Part shown: positions 1 to 12,016 of the stretch, piece after piece
Position numbering within the stretch: position 1 is the stretch's first letter
Layout of the letters: each line of letters starts with the position of its first letter
Source of the DNA: Linnemannia hyalina
Lineage: Eukaryota; Mortierellomycota; Mortierellomycetes; Mortierellales; Mortierellaceae
DNA: 64,000 nucleotides
Direction of reading: 5' to 3'
Assembly (NCBI GenBank): GCA_019671135.1
Contig: JAHRHY010000010.1
Location: forward strand, 806,001 to 870,000
Position numbers and translations under genes: made by a program
The notes under the pieces: generated by a model
What the model was told of the DNA's origin: nothing
What the model saw: only the letters and a program-made list of their open reading frames with translations
The model's database searches: none

Positions 1-1100
1 TGCGCTGGTTGAATACTCAAACAAGAGGAAGTTGTCCTTTACGTTTTTTTTTTTGTCGTTGTTCTTTTCCTGATGGCAAGTGAAGTGCAAATGTCGTTGA
101 GGACGGGTGGACAGTTGAAGAAGGAAAAAGGAGGGAAGAAGAAAAAGGAAGGGAAGGAAGAGGAGTGAGAATGCAGGAGGTTTAAAAAAATCCAGGAGAG
201 AGAGAGAGAAAAGAACGAGAGAAACAGAAAAAAGGGAACTGAGAAAAAAGAACGCGAAATAATAGTGCCTCCTCGTGTATATAAACAGAAAGAATGACGC
301 TTCATAACCCGACGAGTTGGCACTCATAGGAGGGATCGTCATCGATGCTCCTTTTTTTTTCTCTCTCTTGTGTCTCTGCGTGTGTTTGGTGACCATTGGC
401 ATTGTCAAGTCAAGTGTGTATCTGCATCTCGACCTTACATATCACATTGAGGAACAACAGGGATGCTGGTGTAAATCGGGATCGTGATGAGGATGTGTGG
501 TGCGAGGGACAAACAAGGAACGGATTTTGTTGCATGTGTGTATGCTATATCTAGGGAGAAAGGGAAGCAGGAAGGTGGTCTTACAAGTACACAAGGGCTT
601 TTTCTGTCTTGTTTGTTTGTTTGTTTGTTTGTTGAGTAGAGGGATGGGATACGATGGTTGTTGAAGGTGAAAGAAGGATGAGGAGGGTATGGAATAGGAG
701 AGCTGACGGAAGGAAAAATAATGCTGGATTGCTGGACTAAAAAGGATCGTTGTTGAAAAGGGAAGGAGAGAATGTAGAGGAGCTGTATGTGTGTATGCTG
801 GGTCGCAATGATGAGGAGAAAAGAAAGAATGGGAGGAGGGAAGGAGGACGAAGAAGAAGAAAGGCGAGAGAGAAAGAAGGCAGGGAAGAAAGGCAAAGAT
901 GCAAGAAGCGAAGAAGAGGAAGAAGTAGAAAAAATAAGAGAGGAGAGGGGGAGAAGGGTTCTTTTTATTATTCTTTTTCTGAGGAGGCGGAATGAAAGTG
1001 AGAGGGAGTGGAGAAGAGAGAGAGTCTAAGGGAAAGAGACACAGGAGAGGGAGAGGGAGAGAGAGAGAGAAGTAGAGAGCCAACGATGAACCATGTCTCT
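1..1100 (-). promoter_or_regulatory. CT-rich (sense minus) promoter/leader-like tract
   Basis: The plus strand is strongly GA-rich here, so the minus strand is CT-rich. In this window the same CT-rich signature on the sense strand precedes the start codons of several genes (for example 32,400-32,760 before the TBC gene and 43,310-43,395 before the DUF1776 gene). This suggests the leader or promoter of a minus-strand gene whose coding part lies left of position 1. A TATATAAA-like word sits near 278-286 on the plus strand. No coding exon was found. Confidence 0.3.
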
Positions 1101-1569
1101 GTCCCCTCTCTGTGTGTGCGAATGATGTGCAAGGCGAAGAATGTTCAATTGAATACTTGATAAAGAGAATGGTGCACTGACTGTCCATCATCTTCCATCA
1201 CAAATGAATTCTCTCCTCTGTTTACAATAGCTTGTGCCTAATTGAATACACCCTGCCAGTCAACTATGAGTTCCTCTCGGTCCCTTCATCTTGCAGGGAA
1301 ATACCTACAGTCCTATGGCTTTGTGTTCACACAAGGGTACTTAATATCCACACACACACACACTTGAGATGCTCTTGCTCAGTCCGACTGACTCCTCCTC
1401 TTCATCATCGTCATACATATTCTATTCTAAACATGATCATATCCCACTAAGAATTACCAAACAGGTATAAACCCTCCACTCAACCCATAACCCACCCAGA
1501 CGACATGCAACCCTCATTCAGTCAGTGCAACCCTCCTTCGTCAGCGCAACCAGGCATGGCAAAGCAATG

Positions 1570-1611
1570 AAAACATGGCAGGAACAGCAGAAAACATGGC
1601 AGGAACAACAG
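1570..1611. repeat. 21-bp tandem repeat, two copies
   Basis: The unit AAAACATGGCAGGAACAGCAG occurs at 1570-1590 and again at 1591-1611 with one base changed. A third partial copy (AAAACATTC) follows. Confidence 0.85.
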
Positions 1612-1669
1612 AAAACATTCGACAGCAGCCCATTCGACTGGATAGCCCACTCACCCACTAACACTCCTC

Positions 1670-1672
<3 letters not shown>

Positions 1673-1732
<60 letters not shown>
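1673..1732. repeat. (CT)30 microsatellite
   Basis: A perfect CT dinucleotide run of about 60 bp. It is flanked on the left by TCCTCC and on the right by an imperfect CTTTCTCTGTCC stretch. Confidence 0.95.
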
Positions 1733-1738
<6 letters not shown>

Positions 1739-4700
1739 GTCCTCTCGTCTATCTTTTTCAAAAAACGTGGGTTTCGACAAGAAAGGATTTACCTCCAAAG
1801 TCCCTTTCATTCGGAAAAGACGTGTAACCATGGCGACCATTTGAGTCGATGTTTTATTCCTTCTCCCTCCTTCTCTTCGTCTTTTGTCCCCCTTGGTGAG
1901 CTAAAAAAGGTAGGGTTGTAGCGTCCAGCATGGAAACGCAAACAACAATCAACAATGAACTCTTAGTCACTTTCCATTGCAAGCAACGTCCGCTTGTCAT
2001 TTTTTGCTACATTTCCGCCTCTTTGCTATCACCCAAACACACAAACACTCACACTTGCCAAACAGACGGCTCTTTCATCCGCTCCATTCCTCGGATTGGT
2101 CAGTGGTAGGATGATGCTCAAACAATCACACAATTCGCGTCATAGGTAAAGTATGTGCTCTCTCACTCTCTTTCCCTCTCCCTCGCTTCCCGCCTCTCAC
2201 TCAAATCCGATAAACAAATGGGAATATATGCAAATAAGAAAAACATTGATGGCCCAAACTCTTACCACACCCGCACTTCTTCGTTCTACTACTGCTATCA
2301 AAGATACTGCAAGAATGAGGTGAGAAGGAAGTAAGAGAGGAGAGTACAAAAGGGAGGAGAGGTATGGTTAAAAATGATATCAATTGCTTCTAAAACCATC
2401 TTGTTGAATACCCTTGTTTTCTTATTTCCTCCTATCCTGGCTAACCGTTCAACCACCACGGCGATGCGACTACGAAACACCACCACCATGCATTTCATCC
2501 ACATCACTCAGATCGACGCATTATTCTAAGAGCCAGAGGAAAGGAAAATAGAGAACTAGACCCTGCCAGATGAAATGCCACACACAGCAGCAAGGAGGAC
2601 GACTACCACATTCAACAAGGACAAATACGTAAACATCCTAACAAACAAACAAACTCATTATCCCAATGGCTTTGTTCTCTCGCCTTTTCTTGTCTCGCTT
2701 GTCCTTCCAAGGCAATGGTTCTGGATCGTATTGGCAGGATGTGGCACACACCCGCAGATACGTGCATTGCTGACCGAGGTACAAGGCCCTTTTCGCTACT
2801 GTATGTACTCGGGACCTGTCAGAATACAACAACAAGCACAAAGAAAAAAAATACGAGGACAGAAGAAAAAGAATCCAATATTTCGGGGTCAACTGGGTCT
2901 TCCATCTCATTCCGGTGTTCACTGGCAAGGAATCGACGATCCTTCCTCTTTATCTCTTTACTTCTTTTTCTCCCTTCTGTGATCTCTCCCTGTCCTGGTC
3001 CCTTGGCGTTAGAATCTACAGTGCGAAAAAGAGACGTATGTCTTTCCCCGCACTTTGACGACAGCAAGATCCACATTCGACATTTCAATCAAAGGACGAG
3101 AAAACGAGAAAGTCGCTTCATGAACGACATTTATTCCATTGTTTGACAAGGAGTACTTATCTGATCGACAAAAATGCAAAATAAAAAAAAAGGATTATGT
3201 GGAGTAGATTCATTTAGAGGGCCGACTACTGGATCTAAAGACAAGAAAAAAGAAGAATAAGAAAAGAAGGGTTTAATGAGAAAGTCGACGAAGTAGGATA
3301 TTGCATAACACACCTGAATACACCCTTTCTATCTTCTCATTTCTACACAGATACAGGTTACTGTTTTACCCAAGCCCAATTTATGTCCCTCTTGGCATTA
3401 TGGTCTCTTCAATCACACCATCTTTCCCTGAAGACGATGACGCCAGAAACCTTGTTTCTTTTCTTGTTAGAAAAAAAGGCGTTCCTAATTCCAACAGGAG
3501 GATGAGGAGGTAAGGAAGCAAGTTAAAACAACAGCAAAGGGTCAAGGGCGTAGGTAGGCCAAAGAGGCAAATAGCTGGTTAGGTGTAGACATCGACCAAA
3601 AAGTATATCTTTCCTTCACACCAATCGGTGTCTTTTTCTAAAGACAGAAAAAAAACAAAGGGTCCCACCTTCATCAACACATTACGACAACTCTCGCTGA
3701 TCCGTCTACTCAACAGCTCCAGGAAAAAAAATGGCATTAAGTTCATTCAACTTCCAGGATCCCCATACTCTCCTCGTATTTTGACTTTTTCATCCTTTCT
3801 AACTGTTCTCATGATTTCCCTGTTGACTTGTAGTTTCTCCGACGGACAATCGGCAGATCGCCTTTTTTTTCTTTTGTCTTCATTAAACTGGAATTTGTGC
3901 TTGGGTCCTATTCCTTTCCCTGGCAATTGGCGAGGATTAATAGGTTTGAGGACATAGTGGAGAGCTCAAAGTACTATTTCCAAGGAGTGAGATAAAAGAG
4001 CAGTACATGGTCAACCACAAAACCACAGTGCTCTTACTCTCCTTGCCCACCCTTGCCCACCCTAGCTTTCTATATTTTTACTCGTTTTGCCTATCCTGCC
4101 TGCCTATCCTGCTTATCCTGCTATCTCAACATACTTCTGGCATTAATCATTATGGGGAAAGGGAAAAGTATCCGGAGGAGAAATAAGAACTAACGAAGAT
4201 GATGATGATGCTGGAGTATCTCTCCTTTCTCTCTCAACGATATTATAGTTCCAGGATCCGGCGCTAAGAGCACATCATACCCTCATTATCATTCAGATCC
4301 AGCCAGGCAATTGTGTCTCACTTCTTTGTTGCATCGTCTACGATCGCCCTTCCCTTTGTTTTCCCTTCTCCGAAGCACTCTGCCGGTCTAACAAAATAGT
4401 GGGATCGCTGTGTGAAAGAAGGAGAGGAGAAAACCCTTGATACTTTTCCCAATCCGATGAGTCGTCCTTGACCGTCTCGCTTTCTCCAGTACAGTACTTC
4501 GTTGTTTTTCCCAGAAGAGAGAACCCCGCCGCCTTCCTTCCATATTTCTCCTTTCAACTTTCTCCGCGAACAAAACAATAGACAATCCAACGAGGGATTT
4601 TTTTATATTGGGCTTTTGTAGCATGTCTCCATCCTATGGAATGTTCATTAGAAAGAAGCTGGGCAACACGTTTTTCGTATAGCCTCCTCTACTTTGCCAT

Positions 4701-7700
4701 TTCGCGAGTACAAAAATGTAGTGACAGAACACAAGAAAGGAGAAAGAGGGTGTACGACGATATCCTCTCCATAGTATTAACAAAATGCTCACTTTGTTTT
4801 CTTTTTCTTGGGTGGAACAACCAAGTGGAAGAAATGGAACATGAAAGCTGAAGAGGCAAAGCAATTGGAAAGATGGGATAAAATATTTACAAACGGATAT
4901 GCACTACAAAACAAACCCCTCAAAACCCTTCTCAGTTCTCTCCCTTCCACCTGTTGCTTTGATGGCGCGCATGTTGTCATGTTTGTTTAGAGCAGAGGCC
5001 AGTCAGCATGACAATAAACACACCCAAACAAATGCAAGAGCCTCTTATAACAACGAGGAGAATGACAGGGACAAGGGACCGAGCATCTGAATAAACAGTC
5101 TGTTTGGGCGGTGAGGAGGTGGACCCCTGACACACCCTGATGAGCGTCAGCATAAAGTTTGGGCTGTTGCGCCAGGCTAGGTTTTTGATCGGGAGAGACA
5201 GCGAGTGAGTGGTGAGAAAGGCTGTCAGTCAGTCGACTTCTCCAGAGAGAAGTACTCCATGGTCGTACTCTCTCAACAAACAAAAACAAAAACAAAAAGC
5301 AACAAGAAAAAGGAACGTGTGTTCGTATCCCAAAGGCAAAAAACGTGTCAACGCTATTACGTCTCTGCAATTTAAATCGCCTGCAAATTACAAGATTTTT
5401 TCTTCTTGGCTATGGTACCATTGGGCGTATTCGATAAGGAAGGTTGGACACAGAAACAAAAAGAAAAATGCAATAATCCCATTCGTTTTGTGATACGTCC
5501 ACGATGGCATAAACTTTACACAGGAAAAAAATGCTCCTAAGTACCCTGCTTCCGCTTCCGCATGCTCCTTCATCTCTGCTCTTCCTTTCTCTCATGTTCG
5601 TGCGCCACAACAACAAGACATAATACAATAAACGACCAAACCAACGCCCAACAATGGTGAAGGTGGAGGGGTCCAATGCTCCATAAAAGCTAAAATGCAA
5701 GTAAATCTGTCTTCTTGAGGATATTGTGGCTGTTGTGCATTTTACAATCGCTCCTCTCCTTACGTGTCATTCTTTCGTGTGCGTGTTTGTGCTCCCTCCC
5801 TCTCCTTCTTCGGCGTGTTTTTTTCTCCCCTTTTTTTTTTCTCCTTTGCTCTACCTCTTCCCTTTCCTCCGCCAGTTGTAGAAGTGATGTGCAGTTTGTA
5901 CCTTTTTCTCATAATTTCTTGGCATCCTGCATTGCATAGACAGGCTCTCAAAAAAAAATATCACGACCTAACAAGAACGACAGAAAGGGGCGCCGGATGT
6001 GGATCCCGTTCAAGAGCAGTCCCCTCTCTTCTCTCCCCCTCGCGTTCACACACAAAAAACCGTTGAGGTTTAGTTTGTGTTTCGATCGAGTAAAATACCG
6101 CCATTGGATGCGTATTCATTATCGCGCCAAAAGAATGGCGAGGGGTAAAGGAGGTTAGAATAACGAAAGACGACTTTCCTTTGTTGCATGACTCTCCTCC
6201 CCTACCTTTTCCCACATCTCCCCGCAGTGTGCAGAGTGCAAACAAAAGGAGCGGTCCTTATCAGCACAATTGCCATCGGACATAAATATGAACTTCAACT
6301 CATCCTTCCAAGAAACAAAACAAACAAAAGAAGACTAGTGCAATGTGGCCGCCACGCGAAGAGAATGGAGAGATAGCAGAAGGGGAAGGAAGGAGAAATG
6401 AAGGAGAAAAGATCATCTTTGTGTGTGTATTTGTTTACTGCAAAAACAACCATAAAAGTGGAACATCAATCACATCTTTTTTTTTAGTGATGTGATGGGA
6501 TGCAAAAAGAGTTTTTTTAGCGTGAAAGAGAAATGTGTCATCTAACAACAACAAAGTGGTGGAGAAGGTTTCCCGCTGCTGGATGCTCAACATCGACAAC
6601 AACCTACCCATAAAAATAGAGAGCCAAAACGCATGGGTGAAGCGAAAAGAAAAGGTGGAAAGAAGAATGAAGGATACACAAAAAAACCGTTAGCGGGAAG
6701 AAATGCTCCTTTGAGCTCGGGATATGGAGCTGGGAAGACCTTAACTGAATCCAATGGATGGAGAGAGTGGGAAGGAGGGAGGGAGGATCAAATGAGAGCA
6801 CACTCTGATGAGCGCCATGCAAAGGGAAAGATAGAGTTAATTGACGTCGGACACGCTAAGTTCTTTGTTCTGTCATTTGTGTGTTATGAAAAGAGAATGG
6901 GAGAAAAAAGGAAGAGAGAAAGCATGACCGCAGACAAGGGGGAGAGGGATGGAGAGCAAAAGTGGCAAGTAGAAGGAGAGGGAGGGAGTGAAAGAGAACA
7001 AAGAGAGCGAGGAAGGAGAATTCCACTGCTCTCAAGGCGTGGTTTCTTTGTTTTGTTTTGATTTAGGTTGTTGTTGCTAATGTTGTCAATGTGCTTGTGA
7101 ATGAGTTGTTGTGAACTATGGCGCAAACAGACAACAACAATCACAACCAAAAACCGCCATATGAAGGGCATGAGACGAATCTGATGCTTGATTCGACAAT
7201 GAAGTGGCAAGAGGCAGCCTTCAGGGCCACTTCGTGCCTTGTCTTTGTTTGTTTTGTACTGTCTGTATGATTGTTGATTTCCTATTGATACCGTTATTCA
7301 TTTTTACATTTATATTATGCATGCAAGCAGACAACGCATGTGCGAAATGAAGTAGCTGATAAACAAAGGATTATTCTCATCCAAGAAACATCCATCAATT
7401 GGCTAAGTGGATCGGATAGACAGAGGAAAGAAGAACGACAGAGATCATCCATCGTTCCTCACTCCTGCATGCAATTTAGAGAAAAGAAGGTAGGCGAGAA
7501 GGCCTATTTATCGGTCATTTGATCACCTTCCTTGTGTTCCCTTCGTCCTCGGTGTACGCTCTCACTTGTACAAACACATTGGTGCATTGTCCAATGTCAA
7601 GACGAGCAAAATGAGAAATGGAAAGATGAGCATAAACAAAATATTATGGTATGCTCCCTACTCTCTGGGCGTGTGCATTGATGCATGCGAGAACGGAGAA

Positions 7701-9872
7701 TGAGCAACGACGGGTTGGTTGGTATCTGGGTTGTGGTGGTTGGGGTGAGGAGGTCATGTCTCAACATCATTCTCAACACAACATCCTCAGGACGGATACC
7801 GACCATGCATTCAACCCACAACAACAACAAAAACGAATGGTGCAATTGATTTTTTGTTATGTTTGCACTGCCGTATGCATTTACTTTCAAGTCAATTGGA
7901 CCACCAAGATTTCATATCAGATTGCCAAATTCTTGAACGTTAGGCACGATGGTTGGGGGAGGATCGACCTTTGAAGGCAGAGAGGCATGGAGAATGGAGG
8001 CGATAAAAAATCCTGAGCCTGGTCGCCTTCTTTCTCTTTGCATAAGGACCCTCTTGTCCCTTTGCTCATCCCATAAAAAAACAAACATTTCTATGCCGCA
8101 CCTGCTTCTGATAAGACAAGCAATCAATAGAAAAAAAATAACAATGGTTTTTCCGCAAGTGGACCCTATCTCCTTCTCTTTTGATGTATGATCTCTTGGG
8201 CTTGGACAGAAACTATCCATATATCCCAGAGTTTCCAATCGTAGTATCAAGCCTTTAACTATCGTTTTGGTTTGCTCATGAGCGAGTGGAGGGGTATATA
8301 AAGGAAGGAAATAATTCTCGTCCTTGAAGATGAGGCATGTATTATCGTTTTTGACCCTGCAGTGTAGCATTGCATCACCACACGACTCCAATGTAGTTGA
8401 CAGAGACAACAAAGTGTCTTTTCTTATTCACGTTGATGCGCTTAATTGAAAGGCGCTATCTTCGCGTCTGCTGAGAATCTTTGTTGATGGAGTACACTTT
8501 TCGCGATGGAAGAAGACATTGAAGTGGTTGTGGGGAGACGTTCGCTTTTCAAAGAACGTAGACTCAACAAAAACATGAATGCGAGCAAGAACGTGGAGAG
8601 GTAGAAATGCGCGGGCAGAATGGTGACAAAACAAGAAACAGGTCCAGCATAAAAAAAAACCAGGCACAACTGACCATTCGGTCATCCAACAAACTAATCA
8701 CCCATCGCCTTCCTCCCTCTCTTTTAGTCCCATGATCACCTTCTTTTCGTCCCATGATTTTTTTCCTAATGGTTTCTACAATAGCGCCAGTTTCATTTTT
8801 GTTGTTGCGTGAATGCTCTTGAATGTGTACGAAAGAGAAAGAGAGTGGGTGCTGTCATTGTGGGTGTGCAACTCCTCGGGTCTTCTTCTGTTTCTTTTCA
8901 CAAGTAAGTTAACTACACCCCTGGAAGGTATGAGCAATTGGGCATGTTGTCATCGTTGTTTATAGTTTTTCTCTTATTGACTGTTCATGTTATTGCTCAG
9001 CGCCTATTTGAATGCTTCCGTATCTGAACGACCAATAAAAGTAGAAAACAACAAAACCTTGTCCTGTTGTGCTTCCTTCTTTCTCTGTCTTCTCTTTCTC
9101 TTCTTGCATTGGCTCTTTCCACCAGTCGCCTCTGTTCCTTTGTTTGTTTTTTCTGTGCATCTTGATTCGAACAAGATTCTTTCCGCGCCATTGCCCTTGT
9201 TATTCTTGTCCTCATCCGACGTGTCCTTCATCGTTATCCCATACTGATATTTTTTGGCATAGGCAAATAGCACAGCGCCAGCAAACCCTGATTTCGTCCC
9301 ACTCAAAAACAGCAACAGCAATAACAACGACCAAAACATCAACAACAACCACACAGGTAGGTTTATCCACGGTTTTGTTAATAAGAACGTTTTTCACACC
9401 TCTTGGAAGGAGAAATGGACGTACTGTGTGGTGTATGGCGAAGAAACCAAAATCCCAGGGTCTACTTTTCCCCGTTGGCGCCCACATTACCATTTCTTTC
9501 TCTCTCTCTCTCTATTTATCTCCCGCCATTCATCACCCTTGATGCCCAAGGTTGCAGAGGTGGAACGTACCAACAACACACAACGCCAATATTCAGCTGA
9601 AATGCAATGTTTTAGAATTTTTCTGCTTTTCTCTCCTGTCTATGTGGCCTGATTCCTGCTCAGATACAGTACTACAGTCGTTTAGACGTAGGAGGAAGAA
9701 AAATTTGAGAAGTGAGCATTGCTTGTGATTTCCAGCCAGAAACAAATCAGGAATAGGTGAACAGACGGATAGGCGGACAAACGGACTTCGCAACCCTGTT
9801 CGGGAAGAAACAGGGTCCATTTTTTTTGGGCGTCCTGGGAGTCATTGATGAGGGAGGAAAAAGAGGTTGACA

Positions 9873-9893
9873 TTTTTTTTTTTTTTTTTTTTT
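9873..9893. repeat. poly-T run, 21 nt
   Basis: Uninterrupted T21 on the plus strand within the gene desert. Confidence 0.9.
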
Positions 9894-11974
9894 GCGTTTC
9901 GACTCAGATACGAACCGAAAAACACAATGCTGTTGACAGCAATAACAAATCGACAATGTCATCATCAGCAGGGCACTGTTCAAAGATGAAAGTAAAAAAC
10001 AAACAAAAGAGTATGACATCCTTGTGTCAAAGTAAATGTTGAGAAGCGTCGTGTAGGAAGAAACGAAGGGTTCGCGTTATGTTGGCGTTACCTGTGCTCC
10101 TGCGACAACAAAATAAAAGAGGCAGATATGACATCGAGAGCAACAAGCGGAAGAGTGAGAGTCGAGTGAGAGATGAGACGGTTTGTCGTTGTTGTTGATC
10201 ACTTGTTTTTTGATCAATTATGGATCGGTGCTTGGTTCCTGGATCCAAAGGCTGATCACCCTGATCACTGGACAGAACGATTCGAAGATTACGTGAGATG
10301 TGAAAAGGTCTCAATCTCATTTGCTGTCAGTTGTCTCAGACATACTCTCCCACACTCACACCACCATCCAGTTGAGGCCTGATCTGTGTGTGTGATCAAA
10401 ACAGCGCCTGTCGAGTGGAATCGGTCATTCTCTCTTTGTTCAGGGCGTCAATGAGCGTTCACACCTCTCTTTTCATCTTTCCTGGGTACAAAGAGAGTTT
10501 TTTGTCGGATACGAAAAATCTACAAAACGGCGACATAAACAAAGGAGGGAAGGAGAGGGCGGAAGGGAAGGAGAGGAGAGAGAACCGGCAAAAAAAGAAG
10601 GGTTTGAGTAACTCTATCTGTGTCGACTACCCCGTTGGAGAAAACAAAAAAAGAGGGACAGAATAACGAATTCCGCATCTGCTGAGTGAGCGTATCTAAA
10701 CAACGTTCGCCCGTCATTCATGCTCGTCAACAACCTTCTTCATCTCTCTCCTTCATACTCTTACTCACACGGACTGACATATGGGTTCTTTATGAGGGTT
10801 ATGGTATGCAATTTTTGTTATTCTTGGACAACGACAGGGCAGCTAAAGCAACTGTGACCATTTTCAACAATGAGGGTCGAAAACATAAAGTACACAAAAA
10901 GAAAAAAAAAACAAACTCCGGAAGAGCTGTGCGACAGAAACTGAGAATGAAAATGAAAAAAACAGTGAGCAGCGAAAGGTGGGGAGAGAAGGGTAACAGA
11001 GAGGTAGGGAGAGGGAAGGGATGTCAACAAAAGGATAACCGGATATGTTTGGCTGAATATGTTTTAAAGTAGATAGAAATAAGGTATTGAACTGCCAAGG
11101 AAAAAAAACTCAAAGGAAAAGAAAAGGGAGATGGTGCCACGAAGTGGACAATCACCCTCGTTAGTGTCCTTTTTGTCTTTTTTGTCACTTGCTCTCGCAT
11201 TCTCTCTCGTCCTGCCCCTCTCCTAGTATCGAGTCAAAAAGGTGGACGATGGAGAGGGTTTAGATCAGAGTGGATTGGGTTGGATTGGGTTGGGAGAAGT
11301 GGCAGGGTCAGGGTCGAAAAAGATCACAATCATGAAGACAAGAGGAGCAGGATCTTCGCCCAGGAGGATCATCGTGAGAACATATACACGCCCATTCTAT
11401 CTTTTCCGAGTATCTCACAATTCTCACAATGAGTGTATGTGGGTGGGTACACTTGTCTTCATAACGCCAAAAAACATGACAGCCTTCTAACACGGCCAAT
11501 TGAAAAAAAAAAGGTGGGATCAGACCTCTACTTTCCCTTCATTTTTTTTTGGCCTTCTGGCACCGCCTATTCACTTGTCATGTGTAAATGAGGGTAACGA
11601 ATTGAATTTCATCCAACTGAGACGGTAGCCTTTTGCTGTGGGAGTGGCTCCTTCATCCCCTGGTCGGTCGTAGAGGCAAGAAGAAATTAAAGTTATCGCT
11701 ACCTGGCGAATTTTGTGAACCCTTGCAGAAGTTAACTTAACATTGAAAATTCAGGAACCGTTCACATTTTTTTTGTCCCTGCTTTCTTGCAAATGCTGTT
11801 TGACTTTGTTTTTGTTGTTGGTCATTCTTTATTTTGGTTTGCCGCTTTTTCTTGCCCGAACGTTCAATATCGTTGACTCTTGATGCCGAATGTCGTTCAC
11901 ACGATTATCTCCCATAAAAGTAGAGTGAGTTTTATCAACGTTCATGAAAGATCGCCTGGTTGTTATTATCATAC

Positions 11975-12016
11975 CTCACTTTCTATATCTCACTTTCTAT
12001 ATCTCACTTTCTATAT
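11975..12016. repeat. 14-bp tandem repeat, three perfect copies
   Basis: The unit CTCACTTTCTATAT is repeated three times in tandem (11975-11988, 11989-12002, 12003-12016) and then decays into a CTCTCTCT run. Confidence 0.9.

Noticed and set aside
442..1191. 249-residue minus-strand open frame rich in Ser, Phe, Leu and Pro
   Set aside because: Translation of CT-rich sequence with no domain, start context or splice structure.
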